Of a DNA stretch of 64,000 nt, positions 50,453 through 59,367 are shown in pieces. How positions within the stretch are numbered: the first letter of the stretch is position 1; each line of letters opens with the position of its first letter. Location of the stretch: positions 1 through 64,000 of the forward strand of contig NZ_JAAGWK010000016.1 in the NCBI RefSeq assembly GCF_010685995.1. The letters are read 5' to 3'. The position numbers and the translations under genes are program-made. The stretch comes from Goekera deserti. Its GTDB lineage: Bacteria; Actinomycetota; Actinomycetes; Mycobacteriales; Geodermatophilaceae. Below the pieces are notes generated by a model, which made no database searches, was not told the origin of the DNA, and was given only the letters and a program-made list of their open reading frames with translations.

Positions 50453-51004
50453 TCACCAGAGGTCGCCGTCGCGCCAGTCGCAGGTGAGCTCCCCGGCCGG
50501 GTCCACCGGTACGCCGACCGGGAGCACGTGCAGCGAGTCCTCGTCCGGGGTGGGCCGCACCCCGTCCGGGGTCAGCGCCGACGCCGGGCCGGTCCAGGGC
50601 AGCCAGCCGCGGCCGCGGTAGAACGCCAGCGCCTCGGCCGATGCGCTCAGCGCACCCAGGTCGTAGCCGCCGCGCACCACCCGCTCCGCCGCGGCCATCA
50701 GCGTGCCGCCGTGGCCGCGCCGGCGGTGCGACCGGTGCACGGCCACGCCCTCCACGTACCCGGTGCGCAGCGCCCGTCCCGCGTGCAGCAGCCGCCGCGC
50801 GACGACGGCCGCGTGCCCGACCAGCCCGTCGTCCCCGGTGACCAGGCCGTTGTCCCCGGTGAGCAGCACGTGCACACCGCCCCGGGCGTGGTCCCAGTCG
50901 TCGTCGCCGAACGCGCCGTCGAAGACGTCGTCCAGCAGGGCCCGCACCGCCCGGAGGGCGGCGACGTCCAGATCGGCGGTGTGCGCCAGGGTCAGGGTGA
51001 GCAC
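50453..51004 (-). CDS. Aminoglycoside 2'-N-acetyltransferase-like (AAC(2')) protein
   Basis: A 183-residue GNAT protein closely resembling the chromosomal AAC(2') group of mycobacteria in length and sequence: HTADLD near the N-terminus, GHAAVVARRLLHAGRALRTGYVEGVAV, the acetyl-CoA loop RSHRRRGHGG, LGALSASAEALAFYRGRGWLPWTGP and the C-terminal CDWRDGDLW. In mycobacteria such enzymes acetylate aminoglycosides and possibly cell-wall amines. GTG 51004 is divergent from pafA, with 84 bases between starts. Resistance activity is not shown by sequence. Confidence 0.86.
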   Translation of the reverse strand: MLTLTLAHTADLDVAALRAVRALLDDVFDGAFGDDDWDHARGGVHVLLTGDNGLVTGDDGLVGHAAVVARRLLHAGRALRTGYVEGVAVHRSHRRRGHGGTLMAAAERVVRGGYDLGALSASAEALAFYRGRGWLPWTGPASALTPDGVRPTPDEDSLHVLPVGVPVDPAGELTCDWRDGDLW

Positions 51005-51088
51005 GCCTCATCCTGCTCGTGCGTCCCGGGCGTGGGCTCCCGGAACGGGACACGAGCCTTCCCGGGCGGGTACGCCTAGGCTCGGGTC

Positions 51089-52447
51089 GTGGAGCGACGG
51101 ATCTTCGGCATCGAGACCGAGTACGGCGTCACGTGCACCTTCAAGGGGCAGCGTCGGCTGTCCCCGGACGAGGTCGCGCGCTACCTGTTCCGCCGGGTGG
51201 TGTCCTGGGGGCGCAGCTCGAACGTGTTCCTGCGCAACGGCTCCCGGCTCTACCTCGACGTCGGCAGCCACCCCGAGTACGCCACCGCCGAGTGCGACGA
51301 CCTCACCGAGCTGGTCGTGCACGACAAGGCCGGTGAGCGCATCCTCGAGGGCCTGCTCGTCGACGCCGAGCAGCGGCTGAACGAGGAGGGTGTCAGCGGC
51401 GACATCTACCTGTTCAAGAACAACACCGACTCCGCCGGCAACAGCTACGGCTGCCACGAGAACTACCTGGTCAGCCGGCACGGCGAGTTCGCGAGGCTGG
51501 CCGACGTGCTCATCCCGTTCCTGGTCAGCCGGCAGGTCGTCGTCGGTGCGGGGAAGGTGCTGCAGACCCCGCGCGGTGCGGTCTACTGCGTGAGCCAGCG
51601 CGCCGAGCACATCTGGGAGGGCGTCTCCTCGGCCACCACCCGCTCCCGGCCGATCATCAACACCCGGGACGAGCCGCACGCCGACGCCGAGCGCTACCGC
51701 CGCCTGCACGTGATCGTCGGCGACTCCAACATGAGCGAGACGACGACGCTGCTCAAGGTGGCGATGACCGACCTCGTGCTGCAGATGATCGAGGCCGGTG
51801 TCGTCCTGCGGGACATGACGCTGGAGAACCCGATCCGGGCGATCCGCGAGATCAGCCACGACATGACCGGACGGCGCAAGGTGCGCCTGGCCAACGGCCG
51901 GGAGATGTCGGCGCTGGAGATCCAGACCGAGTACCACGACCGGGCAGCCGAGTTCGTAGACCGCGAGGGCCTGGGCCCGGTGCACCGGCAGATGCTGGAG
52001 CTGTGGGGTCGCGTGCTCAAGGCCGTCGACACCCAGGACCTCAGCCTGATCGACCGGGAGATCGACTGGGCGATCAAGTACCAGCTGATCGAGCGGTACC
52101 GCGCCAAGCGCGACCTGCCGCTGTCCAGCCCCCGGGTCGCCCAGCTGGACCTGGCCTACCACGACATCAGCCGCAAGCGGGGGCTGTACTACCTGCTGGA
52201 GCGGGCCGGCCAGGTCGAGCGGGTGGCCACCGACCCGCTGGTGTTCGAGGCGAAGAACGTGCCGCCGCAGACCACCCGGGCCAAGCTGCGCGGGGAGTTC
52301 ATCCGCAAGGCCCAGGAGAAGCGCCGCGACTTCACCGTCGACTGGGTGCACCTGAAGCTCAACGACCAGGCCCAGCGCACCGTGCTGTGCAAGGACCCCT
52401 TCAAGGCCGTCGACGAGCGGGTCGACAAGCTCATCGCCAGCATGTGA
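51089..52447 (+). CDS. pafA: Pup ligase PafA
   Basis: A 452-residue ligase that uses ATP to join the terminal Glu of Pup to substrate lysines. It starts [14 protein letters not shown] (metal-binding Glu), has [42 protein letters not shown] and the long C-terminal domain ending VDKLIASM. It lacks the extra Dop loop. GTG 51089 lies six bases after TAGGCT (51077-51082), a clear leaderless geometry. Confidence 0.97.
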   Translation: MERRIFGIETEYGVTCTFKGQRRLSPDEVARYLFRRVVSWGRSSNVFLRNGSRLYLDVGSHPEYATAECDDLTELVVHDKAGERILEGLLVDAEQRLNEEGVSGDIYLFKNNTDSAGNSYGCHENYLVSRHGEFARLADVLIPFLVSRQVVVGAGKVLQTPRGAVYCVSQRAEHIWEGVSSATTRSRPIINTRDEPHADAERYRRLHVIVGDSNMSETTTLLKVAMTDLVLQMIEAGVVLRDMTLENPIRAIREISHDMTGRRKVRLANGREMSALEIQTEYHDRAAEFVDREGLGPVHRQMLELWGRVLKAVDTQDLSLIDREIDWAIKYQLIERYRAKRDLPLSSPRVAQLDLAYHDISRKRGLYYLLERAGQVERVATDPLVFEAKNVPPQTTRAKLRGEFIRKAQEKRRDFTVDWVHLKLNDQAQRTVLCKDPFKAVDERVDKLIASM

Positions 52448-52454
52448 CATCCGT

Positions 52455-52477
52455 GCCGGGCCCCGCGGGGGTCCGGC
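52455..52477. terminator. Hairpin after pafA
   Basis: A 10-bp stem (GCCGGGCCCC pairing with GGGGTCCGGC, one G-T pair) and three-base loop eight bases after the pafA stop. Confidence 0.68.
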
Positions 52478-52574
52478 GGACCTGGTGCAGCGCTGCCGCC
52501 GCCCGCCCGGGGGGCCCGATCCGGCGGGCCACCCGACGCGCGGGTCGGTCGAGCCGGGTGGGCAGGATGCTGCC

Positions 52575-53657
52575 GTGGACGAGCAGACCCGGCAGCGTCG
52601 TGATGCCTGCACCCGGTTCCTGGTCGGGGACGGACCCGTGTCACCGGCCCGGCACCTGGCGGCGCTGGACTCCGAGACGGTGGCCGACGTCTACGGCGAC
52701 GGGGGAGTGGTCGCCGAGCTGGAGACCCGGGTGGCGGATCTGCTGGGCACCGAGGCCGCCGTCTTCCTGCCCAGCGGCACGATGGCCCAAGGCGCCGCGC
52801 TGCGGGTGCACGCCGACGCCCGCACCAGCCGCACGGTGCTGTGGCACCCCACCTGCCACCTGGAGCTCTACGAGCTGCAGGCACACGCGCAGCTGCACCG
52901 GCTGACCGGTCGCCGGGTCGGCGCCGCCGACCGGCTGATGACCCTGACCGACCTGGCGGCGGTGGCCGAGCCCTACGCCGCGCTGCTGGTCGAGCTGCCG
53001 CAGCGGGAGATCGGCGGTCAGCTGCCCGACTGGGCGGAGCTGCAGGCCCTGGTGGCCCACGCGCGTGGCCGCGGCGCGGCGGTGCACTGCGACGGCGCGC
53101 GGCTGTGGGAGGCCGCGGCGGGGTACGGGCGCGACCCGGCGGACCTGGCGGCCCTGTTCGACACCGTCTACGTCTCCTTCTACAAGGGCATCGGCGCGCT
53201 GCCCGGGTGCTGCCTGGCCGGGTCGACCGGTGATGTCGCCCAGGTGCGGGAGTGGCGACGCCGGCTGGGCGGGACCCTGCACGGCCTGTGGCCGCTGGCC
53301 GCCTCGGCCCTGGCCCTGCTGCCCGAACGGCTGGCGGAGATGCCCGCACGGCAGGCGGCCGCCGTCCGGATCGCGGCGGCCCTGCAGGCGGTGGACGGCG
53401 TGACCGTCGTGCCGGCGGTGCCCCAGACGCCGATGATGCACCTGCTGCTGCGCACCTCCGTGGCCGACTACCGGGCCGCCGCCGAGCGGCTGGCCACCGA
53501 GGACGGTGTCTGGGTGTGGCCGGAGGCGCGGCCCACTGCCGACCCCGGCGTGGTGCTCGTGGAGCTGTCCGTAGGGCGGGCGACCGTTGCCTGGGACGCC
53601 GCGGACGTCGCCCACGTGCTCGGCCGGCTCGCCGGCCCGGTGGCCGCCGCCGGCTGA
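52575..53657 (+). CDS. PLP-dependent threonine aldolase-like lyase
   Basis: A 360-residue fold-type I PLP enzyme of the beta-eliminating lyase/threonine aldolase family, which cleaves beta-hydroxy amino acids to glycine and an aldehyde. Motifs: AVFLPSGTMAQGAAL, VHCDGARLWEA (PLP-ring Asp) and VYVSFYKGIGALPG (Schiff-base Lys). GTG 52575 lies six bases after CAGGAT. Exact substrate unknown. Confidence 0.85.
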   Translation: MDEQTRQRRDACTRFLVGDGPVSPARHLAALDSETVADVYGDGGVVAELETRVADLLGTEAAVFLPSGTMAQGAALRVHADARTSRTVLWHPTCHLELYELQAHAQLHRLTGRRVGAADRLMTLTDLAAVAEPYAALLVELPQREIGGQLPDWAELQALVAHARGRGAAVHCDGARLWEAAAGYGRDPADLAALFDTVYVSFYKGIGALPGCCLAGSTGDVAQVREWRRRLGGTLHGLWPLAASALALLPERLAEMPARQAAAVRIAAALQAVDGVTVVPAVPQTPMMHLLLRTSVADYRAAAERLATEDGVWVWPEARPTADPGVVLVELSVGRATVAWDAADVAHVLGRLAGPVAAAG

Positions 53658-53999
53658 GCGGTCCTCGCTCCGAGCGGCTGGGCCCTCGTCGACGGGGACG
53701 GTGCACCGGCGGGGCTCGTCGTGTCGACCAGGTGCACTCGCACGATCACGTCGCCAGTTGACCGTTATCCCCAACAATGAACGCGCACCCGCAACGGCAC
53801 GACGAACAGCAGCGACAGCGCGGGAGCCCGTCGCGCGCCGCGGGTCGCGGCGGACGACGACCTCGGCGCGACCGGCGCACGGTGTGGGTCCGGCGGTCGT
53901 GTCACCTCGGGGTGTCAGTTCTGCTGCCCCTGCGCTCGGCGGGGGCGTTGGCGCGGGGTGATGAGCTGGCCGGCGCCCGCATCGAGGGGTGATGTCGCC

Positions 54000-54026
54000 G
54001 TGGATGCCGTGGATGCCGTGGATGCC
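54000..54026. repeat. 9-bp tandem repeat, three copies
   Basis: Three copies of GTGGATGCC in the gap between the aldolase-like and DUF3866 genes; similar in length to the repeat in the patatin remnant. Confidence 0.85.
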
Positions 54027-54280
54027 GGGGCGCGCTGGCACGCACTGCCCGCCGGGCGGGAGGACTCGTCGAGCTCTTGCCCGCCGAGTGGAGGAGTGCG
54101 GCGGGCAACTCGCCGCCTGACGCCACGGGGAGTGCGGTCGGCAGCTGACCCCGACGCCGTGCGGGAAACGCAGCTGGGGCCCGACGCCGCGGGGGAGTGC
54201 GGCCTCGGAGCCGCGACGTCGGAGCGGGGCTCGGGGCGATGTCGCCGCACCGCCGACCGCGAGACGCGAGGTCAGCCGGC

Positions 54281-54364
54281 CCGGACCACCCAGTCCGGAC
54301 CACCAAGTCCGGACCACCCAGTCCGGACCACCCAGTCCGGACCACCCAGTCCGGACCACCCAGT
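54281..54364. repeat. 14-bp minisatellite, six copies
   Basis: Six copies of CCGGACCACCCAGT; the second has A for C (CCAAGT). No spacers, so it is not a CRISPR array. It is non-coding as far as I can tell. Confidence 0.93.
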
Positions 54365-54514
54365 CCGCCCCTGGGGACCCGCCATGGCGACCCGGCCGCT
54401 GCGGACCATCACGTGGACCGGGCCCGAGAGCGGACGGGGGTCCGGCAGGACCACCCTCATTCGACCGTTATCCCGAACAAATTCGACGACAAGCGAAAGG
54501 AAGACCCGCGCCGA

Positions 54515-55615
54515 TCACGCGGGGCGGACGCTCCTGGCCGCGTACCGACCGGCCGCAGCCGCGGCCAGGAAGTACGCCCGCTCCTCGGCCAGCCCACGTC
54601 CCATGGTCGACAACGTCACCGGACTCGCCGCCAGAGCGTCGTCCAGACCCTGGGTGTCCACCCAGACGACGGGGTTGCGCTCGGGCTGCCCGGCGAGGTC
54701 CTCCTCGACCTGGCCGGCGAGCTCGGGGGAGAGGCCCAGCGGGGCCACCAGGGTGACCCCGCCGAGCGCGACCCGGCCGAAGGCGGTGAGGGAGTGGTGG
54801 GAGACACCGCGGTGCCGCGGCCGCGGGTCGGCGTCGGAGATGCGCAGCGCGCCCACCGGCAGTCCGCCGAGCACGGTGACCGCGTTGCAGGCGTCGCCGG
54901 CGGCCACGCCGGAGAACCCCCACGGCGTCCCGGTGCCCAGGTTGCCCGGCCCCTGGGTGACCACGGTGACGTCGGCGTGCAGCACGTGCCGGGCGGCCAG
55001 CAGCCCGGTGTGCACGCTGACCGCCTCCAGGTCACCGCCGAAGGCCTGCCCGGTCGTCACCACCCCGGCCAAGGTGCCCGCGAGCGCGTCCAGGGTGCGG
55101 GAGAACGCCGCTGGCAGGGCACCGCCGTCGGTCATCACGTAGGCGACCCGCAGCTCGCGGGACTCGGCGTGCACGCCGGCCAGCACGGCCGGCAGCGCCG
55201 AGTGCAGGTCTGCGACGACGACCGGCATGCCGTCGACGTCGTCGGCGTCGGCGATGGTGCGGTGGTGCGGGGTGTCCTGCTCGTCCACGCCCTGCACGGT
55301 CACCTGCAGGCCGGTGTAGCGGGCCTTGACCAGGTGCCCGGCCACCTCGGGGTCCGGCGGCAGCCGGTCGGGCACGGCGACGACCAGCGCGTAGCCGCCG
55401 GTGCCCAGCCGCTGCGCCCAGGCCGTGGTGTTCAGCAGCACCTCGTCGCCGACCTGCGGGGTGCCCACGACCGACGGGTGTGCCAGGGCGCGCACCGCCC
55501 CGTCCTGCGGCACCTCGACGGTCAGCTCGAGGGCGTCGCCCCACGTCCGGCCGGTCGCCGTGACCCGGCCCCGCCGCCAGCGCACCCGGTGTCCCGTTCC
55601 CCCTGAAGCCGCCAC
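54515..55615 (-). CDS. DUF3866 family protein
   Basis: A 366-residue protein of the DUF3866 family. Recognisable blocks: LLNTTAWAQRLGTGGYALVVAVPD near residue 62, VVVADLHSALPAVLAGVH, YVMTDGGALPAAFSRT, VTQGPGNLGTGTPWGFSG and RHRGVSHHSLTAFGRV. Biochemical role unknown. GTG 55615 lies six bases after TAGCCT on the minus strand. Divergent from pafB, the usual actinobacterial order. Confidence 0.9.
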   Translation of the reverse strand: MAASGGTGHRVRWRRGRVTATGRTWGDALELTVEVPQDGAVRALAHPSVVGTPQVGDEVLLNTTAWAQRLGTGGYALVVAVPDRLPPDPEVAGHLVKARYTGLQVTVQGVDEQDTPHHRTIADADDVDGMPVVVADLHSALPAVLAGVHAESRELRVAYVMTDGGALPAAFSRTLDALAGTLAGVVTTGQAFGGDLEAVSVHTGLLAARHVLHADVTVVTQGPGNLGTGTPWGFSGVAAGDACNAVTVLGGLPVGALRISDADPRPRHRGVSHHSLTAFGRVALGGVTLVAPLGLSPELAGQVEEDLAGQPERNPVVWVDTQGLDDALAASPVTLSTMGRGLAEERAYFLAAAAAGRYAARSVRPA

Positions 55616-55687
55616 CGCCGCAGGCTAGAGGCAGCGCCGGTCCTTCCCCGAGGCGCCCCGCCACAGCGGGCGGCTAGCCTGCTCACC

Positions 55688-56686
55688 GTGTCGGCCAAGC
55701 GAGCGGAACGGCTGGTGAACCTGGTCTTCGCCCTCCTCGGCACCCGGCAGTACGTGTCGGCGGCGCGGATCCGGGCGACGGTGCCCGGTTACGAGGCCGA
55801 GGACGGCACGGCGCGCGCCGACGAGGCGTTCAAGCGGATGTTCGAGCGGGACAAGGCCGAGCTGCGCGAGATCGGTGTGCCGCTGGAGACCGGGCGGAAC
55901 AGCTTCTTCGACACCGAGGACGGCTACCGGATCGCGCGCACCGACTACGAGCTGCCCGAGATCACCCTGACCGGTGAGGAGGCCGCGGCCGTGGGCCTGG
56001 CGCTGCGGCTGTGGCAGTCCGCGCAGCTGGCCGGGGCCGCGCAGGGCGCGCTGGTCAAGCTGCGGGCCGCCGGCGTGGAGGTCGACGTCGGCCGGGCGTT
56101 GCCGCTGCAGCCGCGGCTGGACGCCGGGGAACCGGCCTTCGAGCCCTGCTACGTCGCCGCCCGCGATCGCCGCGAGCTGTCCTTCGACTACGCCCGCCCC
56201 GACGAGGACCAGCCCGTGCGCCGCCACGTGCAGCCGTGGGGCGTCGTCGCCTGGCACGGCCGCTGGTACCTGGTGGGCCACGACCTGGACCGGCACGCCC
56301 CCCGGGTGTTCCGGCTGTCCCGGGTCACCGGCTCCCCGCGGGCCAGCGGCCCGGCCGGCGCCTTCGAGCCACCCGCGGACCTCGACCTCGCCGCCGTCGT
56401 CGCCGGCCAGGTCGACGGCGAGGAGCAGCTGGTGCTGGTCGCGGCCCGCCCCGGTGCCGCCGTGGGCCTGCGGCGGCGCGCCACCGTCGTCGGCACGACC
56501 GCCGACGGTGACGACCGGCTGCAGCTGCGCACCACCGACCTGACCGCGCTGGTCGACGAGCTGGCGGCCTACGGTCCCGACGTGCTCGTGGAGGCGCCGG
56601 CCGAGGCGCGGCAGGGTGTGGTCGAGCGGCTGACCCGGCTGGCCGGCATGGCGCCCGGCGGCTCGGTCCCGGGGGACGCCCGGTGA
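55688..56686 (+). CDS. pafB: WYL-domain regulator PafB
   Basis: A 332-residue transcription factor: N-terminal winged helix (RLVNLVFALLGTRQYVSAARI...RMFERDKAELREIGV), then a WYL domain with RRHVQPWGVVAWHGRWYLVGHD and a C-terminal extension. With PafC it forms the activator of the LexA/RecA-independent DNA-damage regulon in mycobacteria. GTG 55688 lies seven bases after TAGCCT (55675-55680). Its 3' end overlaps pafC by four bases. Confidence 0.92.
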   Translation: MSAKRAERLVNLVFALLGTRQYVSAARIRATVPGYEAEDGTARADEAFKRMFERDKAELREIGVPLETGRNSFFDTEDGYRIARTDYELPEITLTGEEAAAVGLALRLWQSAQLAGAAQGALVKLRAAGVEVDVGRALPLQPRLDAGEPAFEPCYVAARDRRELSFDYARPDEDQPVRRHVQPWGVVAWHGRWYLVGHDLDRHAPRVFRLSRVTGSPRASGPAGAFEPPADLDLAAVVAGQVDGEEQLVLVAARPGAAVGLRRRATVVGTTADGDDRLQLRTTDLTALVDELAAYGPDVLVEAPAEARQGVVERLTRLAGMAPGGSVPGDAR

Positions 56687-57684
56687 GCGCGCCCACCGCC
56701 GACCGGATGGTGCGGCTGCTGGCCCTGGTGCCCTACCTGCAGGCCCGCCCGGACGGCGTCCGGCTGGCCGAGGCGGCCCGGGACTTCGGCACCACCGAGG
56801 CCCAGCTGCGTCGTGACCTGGACCTGTTGTGGGTGTGCGGGCTCCCCGGGCACGGGCCGGGGGACCTGGTCGACCTCTCCTTCGAGGGCGACCGGGTGCG
56901 GGTGACCTTCACCGCCGGCCTGGTGCGCCCGCTGCGGCTGACCACCGACGAGGCGGTCGCGCTGATCGTCGCGCTGCGCACGCTGCTGGAGCTGCCCGGC
57001 CTGGCCGAGGGCGAGGCGGTGAGCCGCGCGCTGGCCAAGGTGTCGGCGGCCACCGGTCAGCCGGCCGACCGGGTCGCCGCCGTCGCGGTCAGCGTCGACG
57101 CCCGGGAGCAGGCCCTGTCCGTGGTCCGGGACGGGCTGGAGCGGCACCGCGCCCTGCACCTGCACTACTACGTGCCCACCCGGGACGAGCGCACCGAGCG
57201 CAGCGTCGACCCGATGCGGCTGCTGCTCGTCGACGGGCACTGGTACCTGGAGGCCTGGTGCCGCGGAGCCGAGGGGGTGCGGCTGTTCCGGCTGGACCGG
57301 GTGGACGACGTCGTCGTCCTCGACGAGCCGGCCGCCCCGCCGCCGCAGGCCGAGGAGCGCGACGTGCAGGCCGGTGTCTACCAGCCCGACGCGGCCGCGC
57401 CGGTGGTGCGGCTGCGGCTGGCCCGGACCGCCCGGTGGGTGGCTGACTACTACCCGGTCGAGCGGGTCGAGCCGGTCGATGACCCGCCGGGTGGTCTCTC
57501 GGTCACGGTGCGCACCGCCGACCCCGCGTGGGCCCGCCGGCTGGTGGCGTCCCTGGGCGGTGCCGCGGTCATCGACGAGCCGGTCGCGCTCGCCGAGCAG
57601 GTCGCCGCCGACGCCCGGGCGGCCCTGGCCCGGTACGGCGACCGAACCGGTGGTGAGCAGGACGGGGCCCCGGCCGGCGGCTAG
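56683..57684 (+). CDS. pafC: WYL-domain regulator PafC
   Basis: A 333-residue partner of PafB: winged helix (RLLALVPYLQARPDGVRLAEAARDFGTTEAQLRRDLDLLW), WYL domain with DPMRLLLVDGHWYLEAWCR, and the WCX tail. Starts at GTG 56683 inside the pafB stop (GTGA). In mycobacteria PafBC responds to DNA damage independently of proteasome function despite its genomic place. Confidence 0.92.
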   Translation: MSAPTADRMVRLLALVPYLQARPDGVRLAEAARDFGTTEAQLRRDLDLLWVCGLPGHGPGDLVDLSFEGDRVRVTFTAGLVRPLRLTTDEAVALIVALRTLLELPGLAEGEAVSRALAKVSAATGQPADRVAAVAVSVDAREQALSVVRDGLERHRALHLHYYVPTRDERTERSVDPMRLLLVDGHWYLEAWCRGAEGVRLFRLDRVDDVVVLDEPAAPPPQAEERDVQAGVYQPDAAAPVVRLRLARTARWVADYYPVERVEPVDDPPGGLSVTVRTADPAWARRLVASLGGAAVIDEPVALAEQVAADARAALARYGDRTGGEQDGAPAGG

Positions 57685-57693
57685 GGTCGGTGC

Positions 57694-57939
57694 GTGGTCG
57701 TGCTCATCGTGGTGGTCGTGCTGGTGCTCCTCGGGCTGCTGGTCCTCGGCCTGCTCGCGTACTCGCTGCTGGGTGCCTTCGGCCGGCTGACCCGCGAGCT
57801 CGACGGGCTGCGCACCGACGTCGCCCCCGTGGTCGCGGAGGTGCAGGCCACCCTGGAGCGCGCCGCCGCACAGCGCGCGGCCGCCGACAGGCCGGCTGCG
57901 ATGCCCCCGGTGCTCGAGGTCGGCCGCGCCGGACGGTGA
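57694..57939 (+). CDS. Small single-helix membrane protein
   Basis: An 81-residue protein: one hydrophobic N-terminal helix (VVLIVVVVLVLLGLLVLGLLAYSLLG) and an amphipathic helix with LTRELDGLRTDVAPVVAEV. GTG 57694 lies exactly six bases after TAGGGT (57682-57687). Unknown function; it precedes tatA and resembles DUF948-like small membrane proteins only in general layout. Confidence 0.65.
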   Translation: MVVLIVVVVLVLLGLLVLGLLAYSLLGAFGRLTRELDGLRTDVAPVVAEVQATLERAAAQRAAADRPAAMPPVLEVGRAGR

Positions 57940-58080
57940 ACGTCCGGGCAACTGCTGGCAGGGCCCTGGTGAACGTCCGGGAACACCCTTCGCAGCGAAC
58001 GCTGGGCAGGTCTCGACGCGTATGGTCGCGACGAACGCTCTGCGAGCGGAGCACACCGATGGGACGACTGGAGCACACTG

Positions 58081-58410
58081 ATGGGTAGTCTCGGCGCGCC
58101 GGAGATCATCTTGATCATCCTCGCCATCATGCTGCTGTTCGGCTACAAGAAGCTGCCGGAGGCCTCCCGCTCGATGGGCCGCTCGCTGCGCATCTTCAAG
58201 GGCGAGATGAAGGGCATGAAGGACGACGACGTCAGCACAAAGGACGCCGCCGCCACGACGCCCGTGCGCGGCCAGATCGTGTCCCCGGCCCAGCCGGTGG
58301 CCACCCCCGACTACGAGGCCGAGGCTCGCGCCGCCGAGGCCCGTGCAGCCGAGGCCCGCGCCCGCGCGGACGCCGCGCGCTCGTCGACCCCGGTCGACGG
58401 CACCCGCTGA
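58081..58410 (+). CDS. tatA: Twin-arginine translocase subunit TatA
   Basis: A 109-residue TatA: short N-terminal segment, membrane helix (EIILIILAIMLLFGYKKLPEASRSMGRSLRIFKGEMKGM read through the amphipathic helix) with the FGYKKLPE hinge, and an Ala/Glu-rich tail. Forms the pore that exports folded proteins with TatC. GGAGCACACTG precedes ATG 58081; an almost identical GGAGCACACCG-ATGGG lies 22 bases upstream, opening a nine-codon ORF that overlaps the tatA start. TATGGT at 58021-58026 is a possible -10 box. Confidence 0.93.
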   Translation: MGSLGAPEIILIILAIMLLFGYKKLPEASRSMGRSLRIFKGEMKGMKDDDVSTKDAAATTPVRGQIVSPAQPVATPDYEAEARAAEARAAEARARADAARSSTPVDGTR

Positions 58411-58443
58411 CCCCGGGGTCGCACCGGTCGTGACAGAGCTGTC

Positions 58444-59364
58444 GTGACGGAGCTCAGGGAGCGCAGGCCTCGTCGTCCGCCGCGCGACGAGGCGGCCACG
58501 ATGAGCCTGATCGGGCACATCAAGGAGCTGCGCAACCGGATCCTGTTCGCCCTGCTCTTCATCGGCATCGGCACCGCGGTCTGCTTCTGGTGGTACGAGC
58601 ACGGGCTCGGCGAGTTCATCCGAGCGCCGTACTGCAACCTGGACGAGGCCTTCGTCGGGCCGAACGGCGACTGCGGGCTGCTCATCACCGACGTGTTCGG
58701 CGGCGCGCTGATCCGCCTGAAGATCAGCTTCATCGCCGGCGTCGTGGTGTCCGCACCCTTCTGGCTCTACCAGGTCTGGGCCTTCGTCACCCCGGGGCTG
58801 AAGAAGAACGAGAAGCGCTACGGCGTCGGTTTCGTCGTGGTGTCGTCCTCGCTGTTCGCCCTGGGCGCCACGCTGGCCTACATCTCGCTGTCCGCGGGTC
58901 TGGAGCTGCTGCTCAACCTGGCCGGCGACGACGTGATCGTCGCGCTCACCGCGCAGGACTACCTCGGGTTCGTCATCTCGATCCTGCTGGCCTTCGGGAT
59001 CAGCTTCGAGGTGCCGCTGCTGGCGGTGGCGTTGAACCTCGTCGGCGTCCTGTCCCACGAGCTGCTGTCGAAGTCGCGGCGCTGGATCTACTTCCTCACC
59101 ATCGTGGCCGCGGCGTTCATCACGCCCACCCAGGACCCGTTCACGATGCTGCTGCTGGCCCTGCCCATGTGCGTGCTGTTCGAGGTGGCCATCCAGATCG
59201 CCCGGGTGGTGGACAAGCGGCGGGCCAAGCGGGACGGGCTGGCCGCCTTCGCCGACCTGGACGACGACGCGGCGTCCCCGCTGGACGCCCGTCCCTCCAG
59301 CCTGGACGACCGGCCGTCCGCGCTGGACACCCGGCCCACCGGGCTGGACGAGCCCACGACCTGA
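58444..59364 (+). CDS. tatC: Sec-independent translocase TatC
   Basis: A 306-residue multi-helix membrane protein that binds twin-arginine signal peptides. Family motifs: MSLIGHIKELRNRILFAL, FWLYQVWAFVTPGLKKNEKR, DYLGFVISILLAFGISFEVPLL and FITPTQDPFTMLLLALP. GTG 58444 is used; ATG 58501 is an internal alternative. The C-terminal tail has about four copies of an LD-x-RPS-x-like heptad (PLDARPS, SLDDRPS, ALDTRPT, GLDEPTT). Confidence 0.94.
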   Translation: MTELRERRPRRPPRDEAATMSLIGHIKELRNRILFALLFIGIGTAVCFWWYEHGLGEFIRAPYCNLDEAFVGPNGDCGLLITDVFGGALIRLKISFIAGVVVSAPFWLYQVWAFVTPGLKKNEKRYGVGFVVVSSSLFALGATLAYISLSAGLELLLNLAGDDVIVALTAQDYLGFVISILLAFGISFEVPLLAVALNLVGVLSHELLSKSRRWIYFLTIVAAAFITPTQDPFTMLLLALPMCVLFEVAIQIARVVDKRRAKRDGLAAFADLDDDAASPLDARPSSLDDRPSALDTRPTGLDEPTT

Positions 59365-59367
59365 CCC

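Larger units (their letters stand above)
53658..54514. other. 857-base gene-poor gap with several short repeats
   Basis: No ORF here has recognisable homology. It holds a 9-bp triplet repeat (54000-54026), degenerate 30-37-base units ending in GACGCC (about 54085-54222), a 14-bp minisatellite (54281-54364) and two copies of the CCGTTATCCC-AACA motif near 53760 and 54465. It may be a decayed gene or a repeat-accumulation site. Confidence 0.75.

Noticed and set aside
54281-54364. CRISPR array
   Set aside because: The 14-bp units are directly adjacent, with no spacers, and no cas genes are present.
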